Shown here piece after piece: positions 18,603-26,577 of a stretch of DNA of 64,000 nt. The notes under the pieces are model-generated. The model was not told the DNA's origin. It worked only from the letters and a program-made list of their open reading frames with translations, and searched no databases. A program made the position numbers and the translations under genes. How positions within the stretch are numbered: the first letter of the stretch is position 1; each line of letters begins with the position of its first letter. The DNA is from a virus: the IMG/VR virus record IMGVR_UViG_3300009183_000058, positions 1-64,000 of that record, one strand, 5' to 3'.

Positions 18603-19703
18603 TTAGAGGCCTGCCAGGCGCTTGATAGCGATAACGTTGCTGTTGTCATCAGCGTTATCTTCTACTTGGCTACGGGCAGTTTTATCACCAGTTACTTCCG
18701 ACACACTTTCAACAATCACTTTACGGCTACTTGTTGATTTGCCTTCGGCCAATACGGCTGGTAGATACTTTTCAAATGCGGCATTCAGACGGGCTGTTTG
18801 TACGCTTTCGAGTAAATTACGCATTGTTTCACGCTTCTCTTCATTTAGAGGTGCGAGCAATTCTTCCAGAGTGTTTTGACGCACATTGGATTCCTTGATA
18901 ATACGTATTTCACGTTCTTTGGACTCAACTAGAGTTTTTGCTCTCTGTGTGAGTTTGATGGCTTCACTCAATTGATGATCTTTGTTGGCAATCATGTTGT
19001 GCAGTTTACGAACTTCGGCTTTCTCATTGAGGTGAGTAGCACCAAATTCGGCTGCGTATGCTTCAAAGATACGACGACCAAAATTGTTCTCGCGAGCAAC
19101 TTGGATGTCTTCATGTAATTGTGTGAGTTCAGCCTTTAGGTGACGGCTAACAGCCTGGCTCATCTTCTCGGCACTTTCCTTAACGAAACGTGTCTTGAGA
19201 CCTTCCAGTTGGCTACGTGCTTCACGGACCAAACGAACCTTGGTTTCTACCACGTCACGTTTGTCTGTTGCAAATTCTTGAATTTCACGGGCCAATGCAT
19301 GTACCACAAATGACTCTAGTTTACCTAGGCCTTCTGTGTGCATCTTACGATCTTTACGCAATTCGCTAATTTCTTCTGCCAATTTTGTGACCATGAAGTT
19401 GTTAAATTTAGTAGCATCTTCTTTGATCTTGACTTGGAACTTAACGCGGTCTTCTGCCAACGCCTGCTTTTCAGCAGCCACGGCTTGAACTTCTGCGGCA
19501 AGACCTTCTGTTACCATTTTGTCTAAGGCTTCTACCATCACTGACTTGTCATGTTCATAGCGTTGCGCAAATTCCTCGCGGAGTTCTGCGCGAACTTGTT
19601 CACGTGCTTCAGTAAGTTTGGCATCCCAAGCCTCACTGATAGCACTGCGAGTTTCCTCGTTGATCAGTTCACTATCAAGCAATGGTTTAATAGCATCTAG
19701 CAT
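18603..19703 (-). CDS. gp22: Prohead core scaffold protein, gp22 family
   Basis: 366 residues, almost entirely charged helix with long coiled-coil stretches (for example EEFAQRYEHDKSVMVEALDK and KLESFVVHALAREIQEFATD). T4 gp22 is about 270 residues, so this is longer. It lies exactly between the gp21 protease and gp23 genes, as in T4. The C-terminal part (EELLAPLNEEKRETMRNLLE then TARLNAAFEKYLPAVL) is the most family-like piece. The protein forms the internal core around which gp23 assembles and is degraded by gp21. A strong AAGGAG precedes the ATG. Confidence 0.9.
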   Translation of the reverse strand: MLDAIKPLLDSELINEETRSAISEAWDAKLTEAREQVRAELREEFAQRYEHDKSVMVEALDKMVTEGLAAEVQAVAAEKQALAEDRVKFQVKIKEDATKFNNFMVTKLAEEISELRKDRKMHTEGLGKLESFVVHALAREIQEFATDKRDVVETKVRLVREARSQLEGLKTRFVKESAEKMSQAVSRHLKAELTQLHEDIQVARENNFGRRIFEAYAAEFGATHLNEKAEVRKLHNMIANKDHQLSEAIKLTQRAKTLVESKEREIRIIKESNVRQNTLEELLAPLNEEKRETMRNLLESVQTARLNAAFEKYLPAVLAEGKSTSSRKVIVESVSEVTGDKTARSQVEDNADDNSNVIAIKRLAGL

Positions 19704-19713
19704 GCTTTACTCC

Positions 19714-20361
19714 TTATATTTTGAGATCTTTGATCAAACGAGTTACCTCGTTCTGCAAATATCTCTGTACCTTGCTGTCCTTGCCTGCGTCTCTTGCCAC
19801 TTCCAAAACTCTATGACCGTACTTCATGTTGAGAAGTCCTTCATATATGGCTTTGGGATAAGCATGTGGGGCGCTGGGTTGAGCAACAACATCGACAGTG
19901 ACAATTTCAAAGTCACTGACATGTCCGTTGCCGTCGTTCACGTTACCGGAACCACGGCTCGAAACTCCGAGTTTGACGCCAGAATCCAACATGGTCTTGA
20001 CCAGTTGTCCCATTGGCGTTGGAATAATTCTCAACTTGCCGTAACCGCAAGGGCCATCCATCCACATTTTGTCAATGGTGTGACTCACGCGATCCAAGTT
20101 GATTTTGAGATCTTCTGGGTGATCAACTTCGCCCATCACGCTGTAGCCTTCCATAACTTGTTTGTTAATGGTGTCCACAGCCTTGGCAATTTCATTCACA
20201 GGGTACACACGTTCGTTGGCGTTTTTTACTCCGCCTTCAATACAAATACCTTCCATGTACAAGTTCTTGCCGTTGAATGGGCCTTTGCCGTCAGGAGCAT
20301 CCTCGACCAAGACGCGAATCTTGGCCTGATTAAAGTTCAAATGCTCTTGTAGGTATCTCAT
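19714..20361 (-). CDS. gp21: Prohead maturation protease, gp21 family
   Basis: 215 residues, close to T4 gp21 (212). Catalytic residues of the herpes-like/T4 prohead serine protease fold are visible: His81 in GEVDHPED and Ser134 or Ser135 in LGVSSRGSG. It also keeps VYPVNEIAKAVDTIN and FEIVTVDVVAQPSAP, the conserved strand after the active serine. It should cleave gp22, the core proteins and the gp23 N-terminus inside the prohead. The gene sits between the acidic core gene (6 bases upstream) and gp22 (10 bases downstream), a translationally packed cassette. Confidence 0.95.
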   Translation of the reverse strand: MRYLQEHLNFNQAKIRVLVEDAPDGKGPFNGKNLYMEGICIEGGVKNANERVYPVNEIAKAVDTINKQVMEGYSVMGEVDHPEDLKINLDRVSHTIDKMWMDGPCGYGKLRIIPTPMGQLVKTMLDSGVKLGVSSRGSGNVNDGNGHVSDFEIVTVDVVAQPSAPHAYPKAIYEGLLNMKYGHRVLEVARDAGKDSKVQRYLQNEVTRLIKDLKI

Positions 20362-20367
20362 GACCGA

Positions 20368-21195
20368 TTAAGCCTTTGGAAAAGGTGTACGTGTGTTCAC
20401 GCCTGCGGCTTGTGATGTCACTGGCTTGGGTGCTGCCTTGGGACTTTGTACGCCTTGAGCAGGTGAGTTACCTACTTTGCCGATCAAGTCTTTGGTAGTT
20501 GGAGCAGGACGACCTTGTGCAGTATCGCCGGTCATTTTGACTGGTTGTGCCATTGCACCACGTGCGCCTGAATTGGCAGCAACAGTCGACTTGGTGTCTG
20601 TACCAGGTGCTTCTTGTGTAGTAACTTTAGGGTGTACTTGCTTGAGGTTAATGGCTTCTTCCATTGGCATCAAAGCACCTTCAGTTTCAAACTCATCGTC
20701 TTGAACTTCGATGTCAGTCATGTCAGGTGTGTCGCCCATGTCACCAGCATCACCACCGTCCATCATGGCTTCAAATTCTGCCATGAGTTCGTCAAGTTTG
20801 TCTTCCAAATCAACCACGCGATTTTCGAGTTCGCCATCATCATGTTCGTCTTCAATATCGTGTGTCATGTCTTTGCCGGCTTTTTCAGCCTCGTCATCAA
20901 ACTCAACATCGCTGTCGTCTTCGCTCATGCCTTGTTCTTCCATTTCCACGTCGTCGATCATGTCTTGGGCTTGGCTTCCGCCCAATGTTTCACTTACGTT
21001 TGTGTCAATTTCAGTAGGCTCTTCGCCCATGGCATTGTCTTCTTCGAGTTCTTCTTCTACTGTGTCTTCATCCATGAGGTCTTCATAGATAGCACGACTT
21101 TTTTCCACAACGATTTGGTGGAAAAGTTCTTTTGCTTTGGCTTCTTCATCATTGATCACGTATTCGATCAATTGTTCAAAACGGTTTTTGCTCAT
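20368..21195 (-). CDS. Acidic prohead core protein (gp67/gp68 position)
   Basis: 275 residues. It begins MSKNRFEQLIEYVINDEEAK with AKELFHQIVVEKSRAIYEDL, a head domain I know from prohead core proteins of marine T4-like phages. Residues 40-180 are extremely rich in Asp and Glu (VEMEEQGMSEDDSDVEFDDE), and the C-terminal third is a P/T/A/G-rich flexible tail. In T4 this slot, between gp20 and gp21, holds the small core genes 67 and 68. It probably fills the core and is chopped by gp21. GGAG precedes ATG 21195, and a late octamer lies at 21252-21259 with a 6-bp hairpin in the leader. Confidence 0.8.
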   Translation of the reverse strand: MSKNRFEQLIEYVINDEEAKAKELFHQIVVEKSRAIYEDLMDEDTVEEELEEDNAMGEEPTEIDTNVSETLGGSQAQDMIDDVEMEEQGMSEDDSDVEFDDEAEKAGKDMTHDIEDEHDDGELENRVVDLEDKLDELMAEFEAMMDGGDAGDMGDTPDMTDIEVQDDEFETEGALMPMEEAINLKQVHPKVTTQEAPGTDTKSTVAANSGARGAMAQPVKMTGDTAQGRPAPTTKDLIGKVGNSPAQGVQSPKAAPKPVTSQAAGVNTRTPFPKA

Positions 21196-21224
21196 TTATA
21201 ACTCCTATAGGTGTGTTGGGTAGT

Positions 21225-21241
21225 TCTGCCCGCATGGCAGA
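21225..21241 (-). promoter_or_regulatory. Leader hairpin of the acidic core gene
   Basis: TCTGCC and GGCAGA form a 6-bp stem with a 5-base loop (21225-21241) between the late octamer and the ribosome site. Confidence 0.45.
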
Positions 21242-21251
21242 TCTATACCTA

Positions 21252-21259
21252 TATTTACT
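21252..21259 (-). promoter_or_regulatory. Late promoter octamer AGTAAATA for head core genes
   Basis: AGTAAATA on the minus strand, about 56 bases before ATG 21195, with an expected leader of about 50 bases that carries a hairpin and GGAG. It would add late transcription of the core protein, gp21, gp22 and gp23. Confidence 0.55.
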
Positions 21260-21316
21260 TTAAAGGCAAAAACTTAGCGGTTTATGGTGGATTTTTTGCA
21301 ATAAATGACAGTTTTT

Positions 21317-21535
21317 TTACATCGCAGGCTGTGCTGGCGGTGCATACTGTTTGCGGATCAGTTTGAGTTTTTCACCATATTCGTAAGTGCGAGTATCTTG
21401 CATTCTGCGCAGTTTGTTCAACTGCTTGAGAGTGAGTTTGGTTTTACGCAGTTGTCCCAGATGAGGCTGGGTGTTGTCGGCTGCAACATCTTGGTAGCCT
21501 GCTGGTGCTCGGTCGTAAATTTCATTCAGGATCAT
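21317..21535 (-). CDS. Small conserved head-cassette protein (T4 gp67 position)
   Basis: 72 residues from ATG 21535; the longer frame from 21595 overlaps the gp20 end and lacks a proper start signal. MILNEIYDRAPAGYQDVAAD, then RKTKLTLKQLNKLRRMQDTR and the tail KQYAPPAQPAM match a small basic protein found after the portal gene in many cyanophages and pelagic T4-like phages (from memory). Function is unknown; prohead core or portal partner is inferred from position. An exact TATAAATA lies 4 bases before the ATG and contains the gp20 stop codon, so the message would be leaderless. Confidence 0.8.
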   Translation of the reverse strand: MILNEIYDRAPAGYQDVAADNTQPHLGQLRKTKLTLKQLNKLRRMQDTRTYEYGEKLKLIRKQYAPPAQPAM

Positions 21536-21539
21536 ACTG

Positions 21540-21547
21540 TATTTATA
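21540..21547 (-). promoter_or_regulatory. Exact T4 late promoter TATAAATA overlapping the gp20 stop
   Basis: TATAAATA on the minus strand, then CAGT, then ATG 21535. The gp20 stop codon (21545-21543) is inside the octamer. Confidence 0.75.
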
Positions 21548-23321
21548 ATCCTGCTGGCGCTGCCGCTGGTGCCCCTGCACCTGGTAATGTACCACCTACG
21601 CCGCCAGCAGGGGCGGCCGGTAAGCCACCTTCTGCACCGGGTGCTTGTAGATTGGCCATTTCTTCGCCTGTGGCAATATCAGTTTCCATGCCTGCTGGAG
21701 TAATACCAATACTGCGTAGATCCTGTCCTTGTGTGGTTTGTAGTTCAGGTTTGTCACGTTCTTCACGCCACATTTTTTCGTTTTGTTCAATTTCGTCCTT
21801 GCTCAATCCCAAGAAACGCTCTAACATAAAACGCTTGCTCATGTAAGGCAACTGTTCTAGGCTAGTAAAACTACTGATACGTGACGTATCCATCTCGGCT
21901 TGACGATAACTTGCAAAGTTTTGTGGTGGATTAAACTTGAGTTGGAACAGGCCAGCATCAATATTAAAGCCTCTCCAACGCAGGAACATCTTGAATTCAT
22001 CATCCAGTTTCTGCATAATAAGTGCTTGCAAACGCTCACAATACTGGTTGAATCTATACTCTTGAATCAGTGCTGTGCCCACTTTACCATCCTGCATTGT
22101 GCGCTCCGAGTCATCAGGGGCAGTGGGCAGGTAACTGCTGGGTACACGTAAACCACGAGCCATTTTGTTGTTAAAATACTTTAAATCGTCAATTTCGCCC
22201 AGATTTTGACCGCCGGGCAACACGTCTACACTTGATCCACGTCCGTCTGCGCCTGTGGGAAAGAAGAAGTCTTCGTTGATTGATAGTGGATTATAACTTG
22301 AATCCATGATGTTGCCGCCACCACCGCCAAATGTGGGGATTCTACGCTGATGCATTTCGTTTTTTACACGCTCTACAAACTGCATGGCCAAGTGACTTGG
22401 CATGTTGCCCACGTCAATTTTAAATACTCTGCGCTCAGGCGCACGTTGCACACGATAGATTAATAGCGCATCTTCTAGTAATTCTTTTTGTTTGAATACT
22501 TTGAAAATGTTTTCCAAAATGCTTTTGCCAAATGGCCAAAATGTGTCTAAACCTTCGTTTAGACTCATATGCACCACGTGCTTGGCATCAATACAGGTTT
22601 CGTTTACAGCACGACTGAATCTACTGGTTCCTGTCATAGCAGTATTTGGCTGAGTATATCCGCCGCCTTGCTGGTAGCCACCACCTGTGGGCGGGTTGAC
22701 CATGAAGTCTGTTGTGGTCTTTGCAGCCACTGTTAGATTCTGGAAGTTGGGGTTGATGTCACGAATAATGTACTGCTCAGGTCTCTTGCCTTCTGACTCG
22801 TTTACAATAACTCTACTGAGTTTACTCATGTCTACCCAGTACATTTCAAATGTTTCTGGGTCACGAACAAAAATTTGATCTCCGTACTTGATGGTGTTGC
22901 GGAACAGTTTGAAGATACGCTGATCTAGTTTGTTGAGTTTGACCCACTGTTGCATTTGCTTACGGATAATTTCAATTTCATGATCAGTAGGTTCATCTGA
23001 ATACTTGATTTCAAATGGGGTGTTGTTGTCTTCATTGAGTTGTGTGGAAAACTCAGCAATGATGTCTAAACAGGCGTTGACTTCAGAGTCAGCATCCATG
23101 TTCTCATATTGATTGTAGCGTTCAATTCGGTTGGGGTGTCCAGAATACACTTCGGGCAAGCGCGACGCATAGTTACGAAACGCAAAATCTGTCTGCGCCG
23201 GGTTTGATCCGCGACCATCATTTTTGGGATATCCAGGCAGGCCACTATCTCTGCCGCCTGAAATAGGACTCATCTGACCTGAGAGATCAGCAACTTTAAA
23301 ATATTTTTTCCAAGAAGCCAT
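21543..23321 (-). CDS. gp20: Portal vertex protein, gp20 family
   Basis: 592 residues (T4 gp20 has 524). Recognisable parts are NRIERYNQYENMDADSEVNA with CLDIIAEFSTQ near residue 90, WVKLNKLDQRIFKLFRNTIK with YGDQIFVRDPETFEMYWVD, and the wing/stem run LLIYRVQRAPERRVFKIDVG with FVERVKNEMHQRR. It forms the dodecameric ring for DNA entry and the assembly start. The C-terminus is an extended P/A/G-rich tail (from about residue 560) not present in T4. A GATAAATA octamer lies 7 bases upstream of ATG 23321 and no ribosome site is visible. Confidence 0.95.
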   Translation of the reverse strand: MASWKKYFKVADLSGQMSPISGGRDSGLPGYPKNDGRGSNPAQTDFAFRNYASRLPEVYSGHPNRIERYNQYENMDADSEVNACLDIIAEFSTQLNEDNNTPFEIKYSDEPTDHEIEIIRKQMQQWVKLNKLDQRIFKLFRNTIKYGDQIFVRDPETFEMYWVDMSKLSRVIVNESEGKRPEQYIIRDINPNFQNLTVAAKTTTDFMVNPPTGGGYQQGGGYTQPNTAMTGTSRFSRAVNETCIDAKHVVHMSLNEGLDTFWPFGKSILENIFKVFKQKELLEDALLIYRVQRAPERRVFKIDVGNMPSHLAMQFVERVKNEMHQRRIPTFGGGGGNIMDSSYNPLSINEDFFFPTGADGRGSSVDVLPGGQNLGEIDDLKYFNNKMARGLRVPSSYLPTAPDDSERTMQDGKVGTALIQEYRFNQYCERLQALIMQKLDDEFKMFLRWRGFNIDAGLFQLKFNPPQNFASYRQAEMDTSRISSFTSLEQLPYMSKRFMLERFLGLSKDEIEQNEKMWREERDKPELQTTQGQDLRSIGITPAGMETDIATGEEMANLQAPGAEGGLPAAPAGGVGGTLPGAGAPAAAPAGL

Positions 23322-23328
23322 AGTGTAT

Positions 23329-23336
23329 TATTTATC
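23329..23336 (-). promoter_or_regulatory. Late promoter octamer GATAAATA for gp20
   Basis: GATAAATA, then ATACACT, then ATG 23321 on the minus strand. It differs from TATAAATA by one base. The expected start is 1-2 bases before the ATG, with no Shine-Dalgarno site. Confidence 0.65.
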
Positions 23337-23337
23337 G

Positions 23338-25491
23338 TTAGTTGCGAGCGACCTGAATCATCTTTTGATTTTGGCTATTGTTGGCTTTTAACAATGCAAT
23401 CATTTCGTCTTGTTTTGCTATGCTTATTTTTAACATGTCATCAGAATTTCTACGTTCTAAGTTACCTGCAAAAGTCGCCTCCGTACCCGGGGCCATAGAT
23501 TTTGGAATCTGAGACGCAATTGATGACAATGCAGATGAATAACGGTCGTTAGGGCCACTTTGTATAGCCGCCATTAAATCATTAGGATTAATATTGGCAC
23601 GATTAGTATTGTATCCATCGTAACGACCTTGACCTGACATGTTTTGCGGTAAACTGGCCCAGGTGCCAGCAAGATTTTTCATCACAGTTGCTGGATCTCT
23701 ACTGCCAAGTCCTGCTTGCTTGACCAATTGTGATGCCAACAAGTCCTGTGTTTTTTGATCAAATTTAGTAGTATTTGGATCTAGTCCGGCTTTTTTTGCT
23801 TGCTCTGCCAGGGTGGCAGCAATCATCTGATACTTGCCAACTGCTGTACTGGCACGACCTTGGGCTCGCATGGTACTTTGAAACTTTTGTACTTCAGCAA
23901 TGGTCATGTTAGTAAGATTGGCCTCGCCACCACCTACTAGTGCATTGTAGTTGCCACCACTTTCCCCTCGTCCAATAATGTCTAGCAACGATGAAGAGCC
24001 GCCGCCACTGCCACCTCGGCTAGGGGACGCCTTTCCGCCTGCCGCACTGGTACCAGGAACAATTGCTTCAGTAACCTTGTCAATAGCACTGCTGAGATTT
24101 TCCATTGCACTGGTCACTGGCTTGATGCCAAGATCTTTAAATGCTTCCATGCTTCGAGTTGTTGACTCTTGTGCTTGTCGCATGCGAACTTGTGCCAACA
24201 CACTGTCTTCTATATTGGTAGTTTGATCTTTTTGTTGGTTAATGGCGTCTTTGACTGCCTTTGCTCTCTCTGTACCTATCCCCAGTAACCCAGCGGCTTG
24301 GCCAAACATCTCATCGCCTCTGCCTTGGAACTGATATTGGCCAGTAAATCCTCTTACTGTAGATGTTCCCTCTTTCTTGAATCGATCCAGTAAAGGACCA
24401 ACTTCCTCTATTGTTAGTCCTCTATTTTTTACTCCCAGTAATTCTGTAGCGGCACCACTGGCAGCCCGAAACAATTGTTCGCTTTCTTTAGAGGATCCCA
24501 CAAATCCAGTCAATAGGCCTGTTATGCCAGATTTCAATTTATCAGGTGCTTGTGCCAGCAAGAGATCCATGGCCGCTATAGTATCGGTAAAACGTTTGGC
24601 TGTTTCTTTATCTCCAACCGCCTTGGCAGCATCTGCTTTGTCTTGTAGTTCAAGCCTGGTAACAGCATAGCGAGACTCTTGTAGTCTGGCTTCTTGTTCG
24701 GCCTGAATTGATTCAGCACTCTTGCCTGTGAGTTTGGCAATCAAGTCCAACTGCTTGATATATTCAGCAGATCCTTGCACTAATTCTGCAGTGGTTTTGC
24801 GTTGTGTTGAACCACTTAGTACTTGTATACGTTGATAGCCTGCTATGCCTTGATTGATATCTGCAATTGAAAGACCCATGAGGCGAAACTGTGTTTGTAG
24901 TCCGCTGTCTTTGAATCCTTGAGTGACTTGGGCAAACGCCTTGGTACCTTGATTCACCGTGCCATTGTACAAGGCTAGAGTTTCTGCATTGGCCTTGATG
25001 CTGTTGGCAAACTGATCCAGGTCCTTTAAGGTATAACCAAATTGATGTAGGTTATCAAATACTTCTTTTAGACCGCCAGCACCTGCGGCACCAACTTTAC
25101 TAAGTTGCTGATATGTACCAAACAACTTGTCACTCTGTTCATTGACTGCTGTTACATATTTGGCAATAGAGGTAGCCAATGTACCAACAACTGCGCCAAT
25201 TATTCCAAATTTGGCAGCGAAAGAATCAATTGCGTTTGCACCTGCTGTGAGACTCTGGTTATAAATCGATGCACCTTGCTCACCTTTACCAAAAGCAGTG
25301 ACTAGATTAAGTGATGCTTGCCCCAGCAGTTTTATACTCTTGTTCAGTTCAGTGGTATAATTTTTGATACCAAGTTGGGCTTCTCTAAATTTTTCGGCCG
25401 TTTCTTCAGTCACGTAACCAAGAGTGTTAAATTCTTTGTTGAACTGTCTAAAAATCGCGTCAATTTCTTCTGGGGTGATTTGTGTAGCCAT
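23338..25491 (-). CDS. Tape-measure-like tail protein with muramidase domain
   Basis: 717 residues from ATG 25491 (MATQITPEEIDAIFRQFNKE). Residues 1-480 are helical and coiled, with a small hydrophobic patch near residue 95 (AAKFGIIGAVVGTLATSIAK) as in tape measures. Residues about 500-600 form a phage lysozyme/muramidase domain of the lambda-R-like COG4678 type: LLDIIGRGESGGNYNALVGG with likely catalytic Glu510, LTNMTIAEVQKFQS, STAVGKYQMIAATLAEQAKK and FDQKTQDLLASQLV. The C-terminus is helical again. The gene lies upstream of the portal with its own late octamer. A role in tail length, or as an internal protein that opens peptidoglycan, is inferred; T4 gp29 similarity is not obvious. Confidence 0.75.
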   Translation of the reverse strand: MATQITPEEIDAIFRQFNKEFNTLGYVTEETAEKFREAQLGIKNYTTELNKSIKLLGQASLNLVTAFGKGEQGASIYNQSLTAGANAIDSFAAKFGIIGAVVGTLATSIAKYVTAVNEQSDKLFGTYQQLSKVGAAGAGGLKEVFDNLHQFGYTLKDLDQFANSIKANAETLALYNGTVNQGTKAFAQVTQGFKDSGLQTQFRLMGLSIADINQGIAGYQRIQVLSGSTQRKTTAELVQGSAEYIKQLDLIAKLTGKSAESIQAEQEARLQESRYAVTRLELQDKADAAKAVGDKETAKRFTDTIAAMDLLLAQAPDKLKSGITGLLTGFVGSSKESEQLFRAASGAATELLGVKNRGLTIEEVGPLLDRFKKEGTSTVRGFTGQYQFQGRGDEMFGQAAGLLGIGTERAKAVKDAINQQKDQTTNIEDSVLAQVRMRQAQESTTRSMEAFKDLGIKPVTSAMENLSSAIDKVTEAIVPGTSAAGGKASPSRGGSGGGSSSLLDIIGRGESGGNYNALVGGGEANLTNMTIAEVQKFQSTMRAQGRASTAVGKYQMIAATLAEQAKKAGLDPNTTKFDQKTQDLLASQLVKQAGLGSRDPATVMKNLAGTWASLPQNMSGQGRYDGYNTNRANINPNDLMAAIQSGPNDRYSSALSSIASQIPKSMAPGTEATFAGNLERRNSDDMLKISIAKQDEMIALLKANNSQNQKMIQVARN

Positions 25492-25496
25492 AACTA

Positions 25497-25504
25497 TATT
25501 TACC
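25497..25504 (-). promoter_or_regulatory. Late promoter octamer GGTAAATA, 5 bases from ATG
   Basis: GGTAAATA, then TAGTT, then ATG 25491 on the minus strand. The 24-base interval between divergent starts 25491 and 25516 holds this octamer and, on the plus strand, the GGAG site of gp26. Confidence 0.65.
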
Positions 25505-25515
25505 GGAGTAAAAAC

Positions 25516-26355
25516 ATGCAACAACCCAATCCCCTAAGTCAATTTTTTAGACAACCAGCAATTCACATCAAACTACCCAGCGGGGGTAAGTTCTATCCAA
25601 CAGGTAGTTTAAACATGCCACCCAATGGAGAATTGCCAGTATTGCCCATGACAGCCGTGGACGAAATAACCTATCGCACCCCCGATGCGCTGTTCAATGG
25701 ATCTGCCATAGTTTCGGTTATACAGAGTTGTGTGCCCGGCATTAGAGATCCCTGGGTCATGCCCAGTACAGACATCGACGCTGTGTTAGTGGCCATACGC
25801 ATTGCCAGTTTTGGACACGGAATGGATGTGAATACCACTTGTTCCAGTTGTAACCACCAGGACGAAATCACAGTGGATTTACGAATAATCAATGATCAAA
25901 TCTTGCCAGGAGAGTACGACAAGAGTCTGTCAGTGGGAAATCTTGAATTTTACTTCAAACCCATCAATTACAAAGATGTCAATCAAAACAATCAAGTGCA
26001 GTTTGAACAACAACAAGCACTGCGAATACTAGACAATGCCGAAGCAGAAGAAACTGCCAAACTAGCGCAACTGAATCAAAGCATGAAGGTCATGAATGAA
26101 CTCACATTAAAAACTGTTGCCCAAAGTATAGGTGCAATCAAGACCCCCGACGCACTGGTAACTGAAATCAATTACATTTTTGAATTTCTCAACAACTGTG
26201 ACAGTCGAGTGTTTGCCCAACTGAGAGATCATGTGATTGCACTCAAGCAGGCCAGTGAGATCAAACCAATTAATTTGATCTGTACCGAATGTGGACACAA
26301 GTATTCACAACCGTTTACCCTGGACATGGCAAGTTTTTTCGGGGACGCCTCCTGA
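25516..26355 (+). CDS. gp26: Baseplate hub protein, gp26 family
   Basis: 279 residues from ATG 25516, preceded by GGAG at 25505-25508; T4 gp26 is 208. HIKLPSGGKFYPTGSLNM, LPVLPMTAVDEITYRTPDAL and VIQSCVPGIRDPWVMPSTDI are signatures of the T4 gp26 baseplate family. Two CxxC pairs, C109/C112 (TTCSSCNHQDE) and C256/C259 (LICTECGHKYS), could bind one zinc. T4 gp26 is needed to build the central hub. The last codons AGT TTT TTC carry a -1 slippery heptamer at 26334-26340, after which the -1 frame continues for 76 residues. It heads a short plus operon with apt and the nucleosidase. Confidence 0.88.
   Translation: MQQPNPLSQFFRQPAIHIKLPSGGKFYPTGSLNMPPNGELPVLPMTAVDEITYRTPDALFNGSAIVSVIQSCVPGIRDPWVMPSTDIDAVLVAIRIASFGHGMDVNTTCSSCNHQDEITVDLRIINDQILPGEYDKSLSVGNLEFYFKPINYKDVNQNNQVQFEQQQALRILDNAEAEETAKLAQLNQSMKVMNELTLKTVAQSIGAIKTPDALVTEINYIFEFLNNCDSRVFAQLRDHVIALKQASEIKPINLICTECGHKYSQPFTLDMASFFGDAS
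26334..26340 (+). promoter_or_regulatory. Candidate programmed -1 frameshift site T TTT TTC in gp26
   Basis: In gp26 frame the bases read agT TTT TTC, the X XXY YYZ pattern needed for tandem tRNA slippage. The gp26 stop follows 12 bases later at 26353-26355. Slippage gives FF-RGRLLISSPEE and joins gp26 to the downstream frame ending at 26570, making about 351 residues. Weak stems lie just downstream (CTGAT 26352-26356 with ATCAG 26373-26377; CCTC 26348-26351 with GAGG 26367-26370). Confidence 0.55.
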
Positions 26356-26570
26356 TCTCTAGCCCTGAGGAAATCAGTCAGATGATAGAGGCCATGGACA
26401 AGGACTGTCAACTGATAAGAAACGAGGCGGTAAAACTCAGTTGGTACATGCGTGGAGGATTGGCGTACGATCAGGCCATGGCTCTAAGTGCCAATGATCG
26501 AGAAATGATTGGCGAACTAATCAAAGAGAACTTAGAAACAACCAAGAAGTCCGGATTACCATTCTTTTAA
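26340..26570 (+). CDS. Frame downstream of gp26: frameshift extension or small separate protein
   Basis: The -1 frame after the slippery site encodes 76 residues: RGRLLISSPEEISQMIEAMD, then KLSWYMRGGLAYDQAMALSA and the end ENLETTKKSGLPFF. Small proteins ending in TTKKSG-PFF follow gp26 in other marine T4-like phages as far as I recall, so it is probably real. Two expression routes are possible: the -1 frameshift from gp26, or separate initiation at ATG 26382 (62 residues) with GAGGA at 26367-26371, 10 bases before it. The sequence upstream of 26340 in this frame only shadows gp26. It probably acts with gp26 in hub assembly; the arrangement resembles the G/GT tail chaperones of lambda. Confidence 0.65.
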   Translation, partial: RGRLLISSPEEISQMIEAMDKDCQLIRNEAVKLSWYMRGGLAYDQAMALSANDREMIGELIKENLETTKKSGLPFF

Positions 26571-26577
26571 AAATATC

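Noticed and set aside
19618-21201. Long plus-strand frames opposite gp21 and the acidic core gene
   Set aside because: They are shadows of well-supported minus genes; their composition (for example many His and Phe) is the complement of acidic codons.
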